Shown here piece by piece: positions 24,900 to 36,007 of a stretch of DNA of 64,000 nt. The position numbers and the translations under genes were made by a program. Location of the stretch: NCBI RefSeq assembly GCF_000826145.2, contig NZ_LN651336.1:64501-128500 (forward strand), in the 5' to 3' direction. This DNA comes from Sporosarcina koreensis. GTDB taxonomy: Bacteria > Bacillota > Bacilli > Bacillales_A > Planococcaceae. The notes under the pieces are model-generated. The model saw only the letters and a list, made by a program, of their open reading frames with translations. It was not told where the DNA came from and searched no databases. How positions within the stretch are numbered: the stretch's first letter is position 1; every line of letters begins with the position of its first letter.

Positions 24900-25160
24900 A
24901 AATTCAACCTTAATCGGACATTTAAAACCTTAATAAATAAAAGACAATCTCAAAATAAAATAATTCCCGACAAATTCAATGTTGCGGGTCTATGGACAAA
25001 ATGCTACGGCCTTTTAGGAACTAAATTTATATACCTATTTTCATGCCCCTAAAGTGACCGTTCATGACGATGAACTGACCAGATATGGCAATAGCATTTA
25101 TTCTTACGCGATTAGGATTTATATTAGTACCGATAAATTAGAAAAGGGGGGCATCGAGAT

Positions 25161-25748
25161 ATGAAAACAAAAAGCTCAGTAAAGAGAGGTGGAAGAACGC
25201 CAAATTTTTGGGGACGAGCTAAGAGTAAGCTAACTCAAGGCTTTAAAGATAAGATTTACAGTCAGTACTATAGCGAAGAGACATTGTATATTTACTGCGA
25301 CTGTTCAATGAATGGAGAAGGATATAGGATGTCTATCGCATGCTCCTATGTACAAAGGGGTTCTGTAACTGTCAGTAGTCACATTATTGATTTACCAAGC
25401 GATTGTAGAGGTAAAAATATATACGGAGAACTAGAAGCTCTACTTGCAGGTCTAAAGGAATTTGAGCAGCATATTGATAGATTTAATGAAAATGTAATAA
25501 TTTATTCGGATGTCGATCATATAGATCACATTTTTAGCACTCAAGCGACATTCAAAATAGACTCTTTAATGAAGCAGCAAAAGGCATTGATACAACTTTT
25601 AAATTTGAAGCGTTCGGAAAATCCCGATCTTAATATATCTGTTGAATACCTATCGATTGACTTTAAAAACTATAATCCCTTCGCAAAAAGCGCTCATAAT
25701 GCAGCAAGAAAACTATTAAACATGCCTACGTCGTCATTTTGTAGATAG
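25161..25748 (+). CDS. RNase H-fold protein
   Basis: 195 residues; ATG preceded by GGGGGG at suitable spacing. After a basic N-terminus (~40 residues) there is an RNase HI-like domain: first strand LYIYCDCSMNGEG with Asp, the helix GELEALLAGLKEFEQ with Glu, the strand VIIYSDVDHIDHI with Asp, and the late NPFAKSAHNAARKLL where RNase HI has its last ligand or His. The pattern suggests a metal-dependent nuclease acting on RNA in RNA:DNA hybrids, but the last acidic residue is not obvious. It is on the opposite strand to the hsd operon and next to the integrase remnant. AT-rich like the rest of the island. Confidence 0.65.
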   Translation: MKTKSSVKRGGRTPNFWGRAKSKLTQGFKDKIYSQYYSEETLYIYCDCSMNGEGYRMSIACSYVQRGSVTVSSHIIDLPSDCRGKNIYGELEALLAGLKEFEQHIDRFNENVIIYSDVDHIDHIFSTQATFKIDSLMKQQKALIQLLNLKRSENPDLNISVEYLSIDFKNYNPFAKSAHNAARKLLNMPTSSFCR

Positions 25749-25815
25749 GAACGTGTAATGGCCTAACCCAATTCTCTATCAAACACTACCAACAACTGAA
25801 AGGAGTATATTATCT

Positions 25816-26226
25816 ATGTGTTTTTTATCGGACGAACCAGATATTATTGGTCTGTATATCAATCAAAATCTAAAGGTTCGAGTTCAAAAAATAATTGAAT
25901 ATGGAATAGAAGTCACCACCGATGTCTATGTCAAAAATCAACTTGTATTTCCAAATATAGAAAATTATTTACACGAACCCAATAAAACATATCAATGGCT
26001 TAAACGTGTTTTAGATAAGTACCTACTTGAACCTATTACGACTCATGGATTACGTCATACGCATTGTTCGTTGCTATTTGAGGCGGGTGCGACTATTAAA
26101 GAAGTCCAAGTTCGCTTAGGACATAAAGACGTGAAAACAACGTTGGATGTCTATGCGCACGTTACGAAACAAGCAAAAGCAAGCACGATTGAAAAGTTCA
26201 ATAACTATCTATCGAACTTAATTTGA
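25816..26226 (+). pseudogene. Tyrosine integrase, 5'-truncated (C-terminal catalytic part only)
   Basis: 136 codons. The C-terminus has the tyrosine recombinase motifs ITTHGLRHTHCSLLFEAGAT (His-x-x-Arg), VQVRLGHKD and the nucleophile TTLDVYAHVTK. The arm-binding, core-binding and first catalytic Arg regions are missing: only 136 of the usual ~380 residues remain. An ATG with AAGGAG upstream could still give a short product, but it cannot be a full recombinase. It stops at the TTTTGACTATGG repeats, 220 bp from the ssrA att site, which is the usual integrase position for this island type. Confidence 0.82.
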
Positions 26227-26227
26227 C

Positions 26228-26350
26228 TTTTGACTATGGTTTGATGAATTTCCGTTGATCATTCGATTTCACAAAGCCTGATTTTATCGATGTTTCGGCC
26301 CTGTTTTTGACTATGGTTTTGACTATGGATTGACTATGTTTTGACTATAT
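26228..26350. repeat. Right TTTTGACTATGG repeats, probable integrase arm sites
   Basis: One copy at 26228-26239 and four nearly contiguous copies at 26304-26350 with steps of 11-12 bp. The same motif is tandemly present at 14164-14185. All copies have the same orientation on the plus strand. Confidence 0.65.
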
Positions 26351-26382
26351 TTCGTTGAAATCAAATGAAATCGTATGACACT

Positions 26383-26424
26383 AAAAAACGCCACAAACCT
26401 TGATATGACAAGGTTTATGACGTT
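26383..26424 (-). terminator. Island-supplied terminator now serving ssrA
   Basis: A 16-bp stem with two imperfect pairs (26387-26402 against 26409-26424) and a 6-nt loop, followed on the minus strand by a T-run. It lies 27 nt past the current tmRNA 3' end, inside the island. Confidence 0.75.
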
Positions 26425-26446
26425 CAATGAAACTCCATGATATTAA

Positions 26447-26478
26447 ACTATGGAGACGGTGGGAGTCGAACCCACGTC
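26447..26478 (-). repeat. Right att site: functional 3' end of ssrA
   Basis: 32 bp matching 14075-14106 except for the compensating T-stem pair. It covers the last part of the tmRNA T-arm, acceptor strand and four bases beyond. Confidence 0.88.
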
Positions 26479-26807
26479 CAGAGGCTCCAATACGTAAACG
26501 TCTACGCGTGTAGTCTTTCTATTTAGGTTCGCGCACCCGTATGCCGGAAGACGAGGCGTCTGGGGCGCTATCTCGTGAATCTCTTCTGGACTGCCTCGAG
26601 ACGCAGCAGCCAGCGTATCCCACTATAGGTTGAGCCTTACAGCGCCACATGGGCGATGGAACCATAAGGCAGATTCAACAGCTTACGCTGCGAATGCTAG
26701 GTTGTTGTTTGTTTTGCCTGTTATTATTAAGGTCCGTTTCTGACGGAGACGAGCCTCCGACGCGCAGCTCACGCTCAGACCACCCCTGTCGAATCCGTAA
26801 CGTCCCC
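26451..26807 (-). ncRNA. ssrA: Transfer-messenger RNA (tmRNA)
   Basis: 357 nt. The 5' end GGGGACG pairs with the 3' CGUCUCC to form the alanine-type acceptor stem; the discriminator A is the last encoded base, so CCA is added afterwards. The T-arm GTGGGTTCGACTCCCAC is intact. The tag reading frame is GGC AAA ACA AAC AAC AAC CTA GCA TTC GCA GCG TAA, giving the tag A-GKTNNNLAFAA with the charged alanine first. It rescues stalled ribosomes together with SmpB, encoded immediately upstream, and marks the product for ClpXP-type proteolysis. Its 3' terminal segment and terminator come from the integrated island. Confidence 0.95.
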
Positions 26808-26889
26808 GTTAAAGGGATGTCCGGGAAACGTCCGGGGTCACAGCAGTCTCCTGCTGATCCCGAGACTTCGGAACTGACTTTCTGTACCC

Positions 26890-26918
26890 AGTATACCAAA
26901 ATCACAGGCTGACTTCAA
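26890..26918 (-). promoter_or_regulatory. SigA-type promoter of ssrA
   Basis: On the minus strand TTGAAG (26913-26918), 17-bp spacer, TATACT (26890-26895) with a TGG extension. The -35 overlaps the smpB stop. The ~80-nt precursor leader up to 26807 would be removed by RNase P. Confidence 0.6.
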
Positions 26919-27382
26919 TAGTTCTGTTTGTCTTTCAGTGCACGTGCCATTTCCCGATTGGCTTCCTTCTTCTTCAGGTCGGCCCGCTTATCGTAAAGTT
27001 TCTTCCCGCGTCCGACGCCGATCAGCACTTTTGCGAAGCCGTCTTTGATGTACATCTTCAGCGGCACGATCGCCGTCCCTTTTTCTTTCGTCTGACCGAT
27101 GAGTGTCGCGATCTGTTTGCGATGCATGAGCAGCTTTCGGGAGCGCACCGGATCGTGGTTGTACCGGTTGCCCTGCTCGTACGGGCTGACGTGCATGTTC
27201 GAAATCCACGCCTCATTGTTTCGGATCAGCACGAACGCGTCGCGCAGCTGCACTTTGCCGTTGCGGATCGACTTGATCTCCGTGCCTTCGAGGACGATGC
27301 CCGCTTCGATCGTCTCTTCGATGGCGTAGTCGAAATTCGCCTTCTTGTTGACGGCGAGCACTTTCCCTTTACCTTTCGCCAT
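26915..27382 (-). CDS. smpB: SsrA-binding protein SmpB
   Basis: 155 residues, the usual length. Conserved segments are present: [53 protein letters not shown] and the C-terminal [19 protein letters not shown] tail, which enters the mRNA channel of the ribosome. It binds tmRNA and delivers it to stalled ribosomes in trans-translation. The ATG follows GGAGG. It lies between rnr and ssrA, as in other Bacilli, and the ssrA promoter overlaps its stop codon. Confidence 0.97.
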   Translation of the reverse strand: MAKGKGKVLAVNKKANFDYAIEETIEAGIVLEGTEIKSIRNGKVQLRDAFVLIRNNEAWISNMHVSPYEQGNRYNHDPVRSRKLLMHRKQIATLIGQTKEKGTAIVPLKMYIKDGFAKVLIGVGRGKKLYDKRADLKKKEANREMARALKDKQNY

Positions 27383-27427
27383 GGCCCTTCACCTCCCGCG
27401 AACGGAATGGCCGCCTGGCCACTCCGC

Positions 27428-29806
27428 TCACTTTCGTTTTCTCGGTTTCTGTTTCTTGTTCTTCTTCGCGACGCCTTCATAGAAGCGTTTCTTCTGGCTG
27501 CCGCCGTTCTTCTTACCAGGTGCTCCCCCGCTGTCTTTCTTGCCGGAGCCGTTTGGTTTTCCGGACTGACCGGACTGTCCGGACTTGCCGGATTTGCTGT
27601 CGCCGCCTGATTTGCCGCGCGCATGGATCACTTTCGGCGCTTCTTTCCGCGTCCGGTGGAATTTCTGCTTCATGTCGGCGATCTCGAAATCGATTGACGC
27701 CTCTTCCGGTTTCACAGCCGCCACCCGCACGGTGACTTCATCGCCGATGCGGTATTGCTTGCCCGTGTGCTCACCGATCATCATCATCGACCGGTCGTCG
27801 AAGCGGTAATAATCGTCCGTCATGTAGCTGACGTGCACGAGTCCTTCTATCGTATTCTCGAGTTCGACGAATAATCCGAAGTTCGTGACGGATGAAATGA
27901 CCCCTTCGAACTCCTCACCGACTTTGTCCACCATGAACTGCGCTTTCTTCAGTGCATCGGTATCGCGTTCCGCATCGACTGCGCGGCGTTCCATCTCGGA
28001 TGAGTGCTCCGCGATTTCCGGCAGCTCCGCATCCCAATGGGCGATCGTCGTCTGTGAGACATCCTTTTCGAACAGGTACGTCCGGATGAGCCGGTGGACG
28101 ATCAAGTCCGGATAGCGGCGGATCGGTGATGTGAAGTGTGTATAGAAATCCGTCGACAGGCCGAAGTGTCCAAGACTCGCCTGATAATACTTCGCCTGCT
28201 GCATCGAACGCAGGAGCATCGTCGAGATGACCGTTTCTTCCGGAAGGCCTGCAACCGATTCGGTGATCTCCTGGAGCGCACGCGGATGGATCTTATTGCC
28301 CGCCCCTTTGACGAGAATTCCGAAGTTGGTCAGGAACTCGAACAGCCGCTGCAGTTTCTCCGTCTTCGGGTCTTCGTGGATCCGGTACATGAACGGCACC
28401 TGCATCCAGTGGAAGTGCTCTGCGACAGTTTCGTTCGCCAGCAGCATGAACTCCTCGATCATGCGCTCCGCAATCGTCCGTTCCATGATCTTGATGTCGA
28501 CGGGCCAGCCTTCGTCATCGACGATGATCTTCGATTCCTTGAAGTCGAAATCGATGGCACCGCGGTCTTCCCGCTTCTGGCGCAGGATCTTCATGAGATC
28601 TGCCATATCCATCAGCATCGGTACGATCTCTGCATATTCTTCACGCAGGGCTTCGTCTTTCTCTTCCACGATTTTATAGACGTTCTGGTACGTCATCCGG
28701 TAATCGGAATTGATGACACTCGGGTAGATCTCGTGGTGCGTCACTTTCCCGTTATGGTCAACCGTCATGCGGCACGTCAATGTCAGACGGTCCACATGAG
28801 GATGGAGTGAACAGATGCCGTTCGACAGCTTGTGCGGCAGCATCGGGATGACGCGGTCCGTCAAGTAGACACTTGTCCCGCGCTCATATGCTTCGTTATC
28901 GAGCGGTGAGTGTTCCGTCACATAATAGCTGACGTCCGAAATATGGACGGACAGTGTATGCGTGCCGTCTGCATTCTTCTCGAGCGAGATTGCGTCATCC
29001 AGGTCCTTCGCATCCGCGCCGTCGATCGTGATCGTCAGCACGTCGCGCAGGTCGGTCCGCTTGAACCAATCTTTTTCCTGGATTTCCGCCGGCACGTTGT
29101 CGGTCTGCTTCATGACGTCGTCCGGAAATTCGATCTCGATGCCGTGCTTGTAGATAATCGAGAGTATATCGACACCCGGATCGTTTTTGTGGCCGAGGAT
29201 CTGGATCACTTTGCCCGTCGCCGATTTCCGGTCGCTTGGGAATTCAGTGATCTCCACGACGACTTTGTGGCCTTCGATCGCGCCTAAGTTGTCGCCTTTT
29301 GCGATGAAGATATCCATCGGCAGTTTCTTATCGTCCGGGATGACGAAGCCGAAGCCGCGGTTATCCTGGTACGTTCCGACCACTTTCGTCGTCTTGCGCT
29401 CCGCGATGCGGATGATGCTGCCTTCCCGGCGGTCGCCGGATGAACCGTTCGCCACGCGGACAAGGACCGTGTCGCCGTTCATGGCGGTATTCACTTCCGT
29501 CGGCGGGATGAAAATATCATCCATCCCCTCCGTCTCCGGTGTCACAAAGCCGAATCCCTTCGCATGGCCGATGAACTTCCCGCGCACGAGATTCATGCGC
29601 TCCGGCAGGCCGTAGCGGTCCGTCCGCGAGCGGATGACCACACCTTTCTGCTCCAGGTGGACGAGCATCTTGACGAGTTCCTTGAATTCCGCCGCCTGTT
29701 CCATGCCGAGCAATTCCTGGATTTCCTGCACGGTCAGCGGCTTATATGCATCCTCTTTCATAAGTGATAAGATCTGCTGTTCCAATTGTTGTTCGAATGT
29801 ATCCAA
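27428..29806 (-). CDS. rnr: Ribonuclease R
   Basis: 792 residues from TTG 29806 (AAGGAGGGG upstream); an in-frame start at 29827 overlaps that RBS. Order of parts: N-terminal winged-helix (~1-65), two cold-shock domains ([24 protein letters not shown]), the RNB catalytic domain with acidic cluster [17 protein letters not shown], the S1 domain ([22 protein letters not shown]) and a ~75-residue Lys/Gly/Ser-rich tail ending KKQKPRKRK. It degrades structured RNA 3' to 5', including defective mRNAs released by tmRNA, and is cotranscribed upstream of smpB. The Gly/Ser-Gly stretch in the tail ([18 protein letters not shown]) is long for the family. Confidence 0.96.
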   Translation of the reverse strand: MDTFEQQLEQQILSLMKEDAYKPLTVQEIQELLGMEQAAEFKELVKMLVHLEQKGVVIRSRTDRYGLPERMNLVRGKFIGHAKGFGFVTPETEGMDDIFIPPTEVNTAMNGDTVLVRVANGSSGDRREGSIIRIAERKTTKVVGTYQDNRGFGFVIPDDKKLPMDIFIAKGDNLGAIEGHKVVVEITEFPSDRKSATGKVIQILGHKNDPGVDILSIIYKHGIEIEFPDDVMKQTDNVPAEIQEKDWFKRTDLRDVLTITIDGADAKDLDDAISLEKNADGTHTLSVHISDVSYYVTEHSPLDNEAYERGTSVYLTDRVIPMLPHKLSNGICSLHPHVDRLTLTCRMTVDHNGKVTHHEIYPSVINSDYRMTYQNVYKIVEEKDEALREEYAEIVPMLMDMADLMKILRQKREDRGAIDFDFKESKIIVDDEGWPVDIKIMERTIAERMIEEFMLLANETVAEHFHWMQVPFMYRIHEDPKTEKLQRLFEFLTNFGILVKGAGNKIHPRALQEITESVAGLPEETVISTMLLRSMQQAKYYQASLGHFGLSTDFYTHFTSPIRRYPDLIVHRLIRTYLFEKDVSQTTIAHWDAELPEIAEHSSEMERRAVDAERDTDALKKAQFMVDKVGEEFEGVISSVTNFGLFVELENTIEGLVHVSYMTDDYYRFDDRSMMMIGEHTGKQYRIGDEVTVRVAAVKPEEASIDFEIADMKQKFHRTRKEAPKVIHARGKSGGDSKSGKSGQSGQSGKPNGSGKKDSGGAPGKKNGGSQKKRFYEGVAKKNKKQKPRKRK

Positions 29807-29851
29807 TTCGCACCCCTCCTTACTCACTAGTGTTGCCTGAACGCCTCTTGT

Positions 29852-30598
29852 TTACTCTTCCCAGTCAAGCGACTCGAGAAACGCAAAGACATCTTCATGA
29901 AGCTGTTCTTTTTCTTTGCCGAGCGTGATGACATGTCCCGAGTTCTTGTACCAGGACTGCCGTTTGTCCGGAGATTCGATCGTCTCGAAGATGACATCCG
30001 CCGACTCCGGATCGATCACCTCATCGTGCACGGACTGTACGACGAGCGTCGGTGCATAGATCAGATCCAGTCCGCTGCGCACGTCCGCTATGAGCTGCTG
30101 TAGATCGGCCAGGGACGGCATCGTCTGTCCGCGGAGCGCCTCCACTTCTTCTTCGATCTCCGCTTCGGATTTCCCTTCAATTTTCTTATACTCGCCAGCG
30201 TACCGCAGCACACCTTCATACATGAGATCCGTCGAGCGCATTGACATCGGGGCATTCATCGTCACAATCCCCTTCACCGGCATCTCACTGCCGAGTTTCA
30301 ATGAAAACACACCGCCAAGCGACAACCCGGCAACCGCGATCTGGTCATATCCCGCTTCCCGGAGCGTCCGGTAGCCTTCGAGCACATCCTGCCACCACTC
30401 ATCCGGTCCGGTATGTATCAACTCTTCCGGCGCCACACCATGACCTTTATAATGCGGCGCCAGCGACGTATAATTCTTCTTCTCCAAATACCGCCCGAGC
30501 ATCCGGACATCCGCCGACGTCCCCGTGAACCCGTGCAGCAGCAACACCGCCCGCTTCCCATGCTTAAAGAAAAACGGCTTCGCCTGTCCAATCTTCAT
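29852..30598 (-). CDS. est: Carboxylesterase, Est30/YvaK type
   Basis: 248 residues, alpha/beta-hydrolase fold. The oxyanion-loop motif [15 protein letters not shown] is near residue 18-32, the nucleophile elbow GLSLGG is near 95, the acid lies in [13 protein letters not shown] and the His in [13 protein letters not shown] near the C-terminus. Family members (Geobacillus Est30, B. subtilis YvaK) hydrolyse short carboxylic esters in the cytosol. It sits between secG and rnr in the order conserved across Bacilli, without an obvious functional link. The ATG follows AAAGGG. Confidence 0.92.
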   Translation of the reverse strand: MKIGQAKPFFFKHGKRAVLLLHGFTGTSADVRMLGRYLEKKNYTSLAPHYKGHGVAPEELIHTGPDEWWQDVLEGYRTLREAGYDQIAVAGLSLGGVFSLKLGSEMPVKGIVTMNAPMSMRSTDLMYEGVLRYAGEYKKIEGKSEAEIEEEVEALRGQTMPSLADLQQLIADVRSGLDLIYAPTLVVQSVHDEVIDPESADVIFETIESPDKRQSWYKNSGHVITLGKEKEQLHEDVFAFLESLDWEE

Positions 30599-30647
30599 CC
30601 AAAACGACCCTTTCTGTTATGAACACTTTTGAAGTTGTTACACAATC

Positions 30648-30777
30648 CAGTTGCTTGGAGCGGAAGGCGGCGACTCCGAGGGGATCAGCACGAGCTGAAG
30701 ACCCCACAGCTGCGTAGCAGCGAGGAGGCTGAAGCCGTGCCCCCCGGAAAGCGTCCGCCTGCAGCGCAAAGCAACCG
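30648..30777. repeat. Extragenic palindromic repeat-like element (~130 bp)
   Basis: GC-rich intergenic element with ends GTTGCTT...-type inverted relations: GGAGCGGAAGGCGGCG near the left, GCGTCCGCC and GCGCAAAGCAAC near the right, and a GAGGAGGCTGAAGCCGTG centre. It resembles a repeat I recall as common in Bacillales intergenic DNA; copy number in this genome cannot be judged from one copy. Confidence 0.45.
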
Positions 30778-30800
30778 CTTACGTTGACACCCTGCCAAAT

Positions 30801-30832
30801 AAAAAAGCCCAGCCGTACTGATGGCCAGGCGG
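30801..30832 (-). terminator. Intrinsic terminator after secG
   Basis: GCCTGGCC/GGCTGGGC stem (two G-U pairs) followed on the minus strand by TTTTTT. Confidence 0.55.
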
Positions 30833-30846
30833 AAATTGCTGTTCGT

Positions 30847-31074
30847 TTATATTTTCATAATTGCAATCGCCAATACAAAGAACACAACGGACAAAATGAT
30901 GGTAACGCGCTGAAGGACCAAGTCCAAGCCGCGTGCCTTCTGTTTCCCGAATAACTGTTCCGCTCCGCCGGAGATGGCTCCTGACAGACCTGCACTTTTC
31001 CCTGATTGCAGCAGTACAACGACAATTAGTGAAAGTGAGACGATCACGAGCAATGTCATTAACAACGCATGCAT
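30847..31074 (-). CDS. secG: Preprotein translocase subunit SecG
   Basis: 75 residues, two membrane helices (residues ~3-22 and ~55-72) joined by a conserved loop with [28 protein letters not shown]. It is the small third part of the SecYEG channel in the cytoplasmic membrane. The ATG has AGGAGGTGC upstream. It is placed between eno and est as in B. subtilis. Confidence 0.95.
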   Translation of the reverse strand: MHALLMTLLVIVSLSLIVVVLLQSGKSAGLSGAISGGAEQLFGKQKARGLDLVLQRVTIILSVVFFVLAIAIMKI

Positions 31075-31131
31075 ACTATTGCACCTCCTGAAACTAGCTC
31101 AACTGCCCTTACTAGTTTACCAAACTATGGA

Positions 31132-31170
31132 GCATCCGACAACCGCTGTTTGCAGCAGTTGTCGGAATGC
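31132..31170 (-). terminator. Strong hairpin between eno and secG
   Basis: An almost perfect ~18-bp stem (GCATCCGACAACCGCTG against CAGCAGTTGTCGGAATGC) with a 4-nt loop, 11 nt past the eno stop. No clear T-run follows, so it may be a weak terminator or an mRNA 3'-end stabiliser. Confidence 0.4.
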
Positions 31171-31181
31171 TTCAAAAAAGA

Positions 31182-32492
<1,311 letters not shown>

Positions 32493-34013
32493 TTAAAATA
32501 ATGGCGTTCCTGTCATTTCTTCCGGCTGTTCGATTCCCAGCAATTTTAGCATGGTTGGTGCCAGGTCTGCGAGAATCCCGCCCGCTCTGAGCTCGATTCC
32601 TTTTTTCGTGACGATGACAGGGACCGGATTGGTCGTGTGCGCTGTCATCGGATTGCCTTCCGGCGTGATCACTTCATCCGCATTGCCGTGGTCCGCTGTG
32701 ACGATGGCCGCGCCGCCCTTCTGCTCCAGCAGCCCGACAATCCGGCCGACGCATGCATCCGTCGTTTCAACCGCTTTCACGGTCGGCTCGAGAAGCCCGC
32801 TATGGCCGACCATATCAGGGTTTGCAAGATTGAGGATGAATGCATCGATCCGGTCGTTCTCGATCTCTTCGATAAGTGCATCCGTCACTTCATAGGCGCT
32901 CATCTCGGGCTTCAGATCATAGGTCGCAACTTTTGGTGAAGCGATCAGGATCCGTTTTTCACCGTCGAATTCCTCTTCCCGGCCGCCGCTCATGAAGAAC
33001 GTTACATGAGGATACTTTTCCGTCTCCGCGATCCGCAGCTGCCGCAAGTGGTTGGCGGACAGCACTTCGCCGATCGTATTCTTCAGATCCTGGCTCGGAA
33101 AGACCACTTCGGAGGCCACTTCTTCACTGTATACTGTGAATGTCACGAATTTCAGGTCGGTGAACGGCTTCACTGGGAACCCGTCGAACCCGTTCTGCGT
33201 AAATGCACGTGAGAGCTGGATCGCCCGGTCCGGACGGAAATTGAAGAAGATGACCGCATCGCCTTCGCTGATACGGACGGCTTCACCGCCAGCTTGCTGT
33301 ACGATGAACGGAACGACGAATTCATCGGTCACTCCCGCATCATAGGACGCCTGGACACCTTCTTCCGCCGTTTTGTACCTTGGGCCTTTATCATTGACCA
33401 TGACATCATAGGCCAGCTGGACACGGTCCCAGCGCTTGTCCCGGTCCATCGCATAATACCGTCCGGACACCGAAGAGATTTTGCCGATGCCCGCTTTTTT
33501 CATCACTTCTTCCGTCCGCTGCAGGAACGCCATCGCCGTTTTCGGTCCGACATCCCGTCCATCCAGGAACGCATGGACATAGACGTCTTCCAGTCCGTGC
33601 ATAGAGGCGAGTTCCAGCAGTGCGAACAGATGCTCAAAATGGCTGTGTACGCCGCCGTCCGACAGCAGTCCCATGACATGCAGCGCGCTGCCGTGATTTT
33701 TCGCATGGTTCACAGCGGACAGAAGCGCCTCGTTGTCGAAGAACTCCCGCTCACGGATCGATTTGTTGATGCGCGTCAGACTCTGATAGACGATCCGGCC
33801 GGCGCCGATATTCAAGTGGCCGACTTCGGAATTCCCCATCTGCCCGGGCGGCAGGCCGACCGCTTCTCCGCAGGCGGTCAGCGTAGAATGCGGATACTCC
33901 TTCCACAGACGGTCATAGTTCGGCTTCGAAGCATGCGCCACAGCATTTCCGGCAGCTGTTTCGCGCAGTCCGAAACCGTCCATGATGATGAGTCCGACGG
34001 GTCCTTTACTCAT
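32493..34013 (-). CDS. gpmI: 2,3-bisphosphoglycerate-independent phosphoglycerate mutase
   Basis: 506 residues from ATG 34013, which overlaps the end of tpiA by 8 nt. Alkaline phosphatase-superfamily metal sites are present: [10 protein letters not shown] near the N-terminus, the nucleophile serine in [30 protein letters not shown], and the C-terminal metal ligands in [11 protein letters not shown] and [10 protein letters not shown]. It interconverts 3- and 2-phosphoglycerate using two Mn2+ ions, independent of bisphosphoglycerate. The manganese enzyme is pH-sensitive in sporulating Bacilli. Confidence 0.97.
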   Translation of the reverse strand: MSKGPVGLIIMDGFGLRETAAGNAVAHASKPNYDRLWKEYPHSTLTACGEAVGLPPGQMGNSEVGHLNIGAGRIVYQSLTRINKSIREREFFDNEALLSAVNHAKNHGSALHVMGLLSDGGVHSHFEHLFALLELASMHGLEDVYVHAFLDGRDVGPKTAMAFLQRTEEVMKKAGIGKISSVSGRYYAMDRDKRWDRVQLAYDVMVNDKGPRYKTAEEGVQASYDAGVTDEFVVPFIVQQAGGEAVRISEGDAVIFFNFRPDRAIQLSRAFTQNGFDGFPVKPFTDLKFVTFTVYSEEVASEVVFPSQDLKNTIGEVLSANHLRQLRIAETEKYPHVTFFMSGGREEEFDGEKRILIASPKVATYDLKPEMSAYEVTDALIEEIENDRIDAFILNLANPDMVGHSGLLEPTVKAVETTDACVGRIVGLLEQKGGAAIVTADHGNADEVITPEGNPMTAHTTNPVPVIVTKKGIELRAGGILADLAPTMLKLLGIEQPEEMTGTPLF

Positions 34014-34767
34014 GGGAACCCGCCTTCGCAAGTTCGGCAAACGAGTCCGGATCCAGGCTTGCCCCGCCGACTAGCGCGCCATCAATGTCGCTCTTCGCCA
34101 GCAGTTCTTTGATATTGGCAGGTTTTACGCTGCCGCCGTACTGGATGCGGATCGCTTCTGCAGTTTCTTCGGAGAAGATCTCCGCAAGAACAGTACGGAT
34201 ATGCGCGCACACTTCGTTCGCATCCTCCGCAGTTGCCGTACGTCCTGTGCCGATCGCCCAGACAGGTTCATAGGCGACGATGGATTGTTTCGCATCCTCT
34301 TCACGAACCCCTTCGAATGCCTTCTTCACCTGGCGTCCGACCACTTCCGCTGTCTCTTCGGCCTCACGCTGTTCAAGTGTCTCACCGACACAGACGATCG
34401 GCGTCAGACTGTGTGCGAAAGCCGCTTTCACTTTACGGTTCACACTCTCGTCCGTTTCGTTATAATACTGCCTGCGCTCCGAGTGGCCGAGGATGACCAG
34501 TTCAACACCGATGCTTTTCAGCATGACAGGGCTGACTTCGCCTGTGAAGGCTCCCTCGTCTTCCTCATGCATCGTCTGTGCACCGATTTTGACTGGCAGC
34601 TTCTCCGCTTTTCCGGCAAGTGCCGCCAAGTATGGGGACGGCGGACAGATGACGAGTTCGGCCGCTCCTGTGCCGTCCAGTCTGCTTTCCAATGCATTCA
34701 TGAAGTCCATTGCTTCCTGCATCGTCTTGTACATTTTCCAATTTCCTGCAATGATCGGTTTTCTCAT
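34006..34767 (-). CDS. tpiA: Triosephosphate isomerase
   Basis: 253 residues. Active-site residues are visible: Lys in [10 protein letters not shown], the catalytic His in [12 protein letters not shown], the catalytic Glu in [15 protein letters not shown] and the phosphate loop [11 protein letters not shown]. It interconverts dihydroxyacetone phosphate and glyceraldehyde 3-phosphate. It follows pgk after 16 nt with AAGGAGGAGGG before the ATG and overlaps gpmI, so the genes are translationally coupled. Confidence 0.98.
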   Translation of the reverse strand: MRKPIIAGNWKMYKTMQEAMDFMNALESRLDGTGAAELVICPPSPYLAALAGKAEKLPVKIGAQTMHEEDEGAFTGEVSPVMLKSIGVELVILGHSERRQYYNETDESVNRKVKAAFAHSLTPIVCVGETLEQREAEETAEVVGRQVKKAFEGVREEDAKQSIVAYEPVWAIGTGRTATAEDANEVCAHIRTVLAEIFSEETAEAIRIQYGGSVKPANIKELLAKSDIDGALVGGASLDPDSFAELAKAGSHE

Positions 34768-34783
34768 GACTTGTCCCTCCTCC

Positions 34784-35971
34784 TTAAAGTCGGTCGTCCA
34801 GTGCTGTCACGCCAGGCAGTTCTTTCCCTTCCATGAACTCCAGGGAAGCACCGCCGCCTGTCGAGATATGATCCATCCGGTCAGCGACATCAAACTTTTC
34901 AACCGCTGCTGCGGAGTCGCCGCCGCCGATGATCGTGAAGGCATCCGTCTCCGCCATCGCCTGCGCCACTTGTTTCGTGCCTTCGGCAAACGGCGCCATT
35001 TCGAATACGCCCATCGGTCCGTTCCAGATGACGAGCTTCGAAGCCTTGATGACATCGGCATACTGTTCCGCCGTTTTCGGACCGATATCGAGCCCCATCC
35101 AGCCAGCTTCGATGCCGTCGATCGGAACAACTTTCGTGTTTGCGCTTTCAGAGAACGTATCCGCCACTTTCACGTCGATCGGCAAATAGAGGTTGACCCC
35201 TTTTTCCTTCGCCTTCTGAATGAAAGATGCCGCAAGATCGATCTTGTCCTCTTCCAATAGGGAGTCGCCGATCCCGTGTCCCTGCGCTTTCGTGAAAGTA
35301 TACGACAGACCGCCGCCGATCAGCAGATTATCGACCTTATCCAGCAGGTGGTCGATGACGCCGATCTTGTCTTTCACTTTTGCGCCGCCGATGATCGCAG
35401 TAAACGGCCGTTCCGGATCGGATAAGGCTTTACCGAGGATGCTGAGCTCTTTTTCCAGCAGGAGCCCCTGGACACTCGGGAGATACTCCGCGATGCCTGC
35501 AGTTGTCGCATGTGCCCGGTGAGCAGCGCCGAACGCATCATTGACGTAGACATCCGCCAGACTTGCGAATTGCTTGGCAAGCTCCGGATCGTTCTTCTCC
35601 TCGCCCGGGTGGAACCGGACATTCTCAAGCAGAAGCACGCCGCCGTCGGACAGCTCTGAAATGCGGGATTCCACTGCAGCTCCTGTCGATTCATCAAGCT
35701 TCACAACGGGCTTTCCGAGCAGTTCTTCCAGCCGCTCACCTGCTGCAGTCAGACGGAACTCGTCGTTCACCTGGCCTTTTGGTCGTCCAAGATGACTTGC
35801 GAGGATCACTTTCGCTCCCTGTTCGGACAAATACTGGATCGTCGGCAGCGCCGCACGGATGCGGGTATCATCGGAGACCTTTCCGTTTTCCATCGGTACG
35901 TTGAAATCGACGCGGCAGAATACACGCTTCCCCTTCAAGTCCATGTCTTTCATCGTCTGTTTCGGATTCAT
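34784..35971 (-). CDS. pgk: Phosphoglycerate kinase
   Basis: 395 residues. The start at 35971 gives [18 protein letters not shown], the normal PGK beginning; a longer frame to 36049 runs into the upstream terminator. The substrate-binding [13 protein letters not shown] and HLGRPKG are in the N-domain; the nucleotide-binding [11 protein letters not shown] and [10 protein letters not shown] are in the C-domain. It makes ATP and 3-phosphoglycerate from 1,3-bisphosphoglycerate. AAAGGAG lies 11 nt upstream, a rather long spacing. A terminator hairpin between gapA and this gene should lower its expression relative to gapA. Confidence 0.97.
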   Translation of the reverse strand: MNPKQTMKDMDLKGKRVFCRVDFNVPMENGKVSDDTRIRAALPTIQYLSEQGAKVILASHLGRPKGQVNDEFRLTAAGERLEELLGKPVVKLDESTGAAVESRISELSDGGVLLLENVRFHPGEEKNDPELAKQFASLADVYVNDAFGAAHRAHATTAGIAEYLPSVQGLLLEKELSILGKALSDPERPFTAIIGGAKVKDKIGVIDHLLDKVDNLLIGGGLSYTFTKAQGHGIGDSLLEEDKIDLAASFIQKAKEKGVNLYLPIDVKVADTFSESANTKVVPIDGIEAGWMGLDIGPKTAEQYADVIKASKLVIWNGPMGVFEMAPFAEGTKQVAQAMAETDAFTIIGGGDSAAAVEKFDVADRMDHISTGGGASLEFMEGKELPGVTALDDRL

Positions 35972-36007
35972 GGGAACAAGCACTCCTTTACGGCAAATGT
36001 AGTTGTG

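Larger units (their letters stand above)
14075..26478. mobile_element. Genomic island integrated in ssrA, carrying type I restriction-modification
   Basis: About 12.4 kb of AT-rich DNA, clearly lower in GC than both flanks, bounded by 32-bp direct repeats of the ssrA 3' end. It contains a 5'-truncated tyrosine integrase beside the ssrA end, paired TTTTGACTATGG repeats near both ends, 15-bp inverted repeats, hsdM-hsdS-hsdR, a large SEC-C/nuclease-like protein, an RNase H-fold protein and decayed ORF fragments. tmRNA genes are a classic target of tyrosine-recombinase islands. With the integrase broken, the element probably cannot move by itself. No replication, relaxase or phage structural gene is seen. 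Confidence 0.85.

Noticed and set aside
25045..25085. GTTCAT-n4-ATGAAC palindrome as a terminator or IS end
   Set aside because: There is no T-run, no transposase gene and no second copy in the window.
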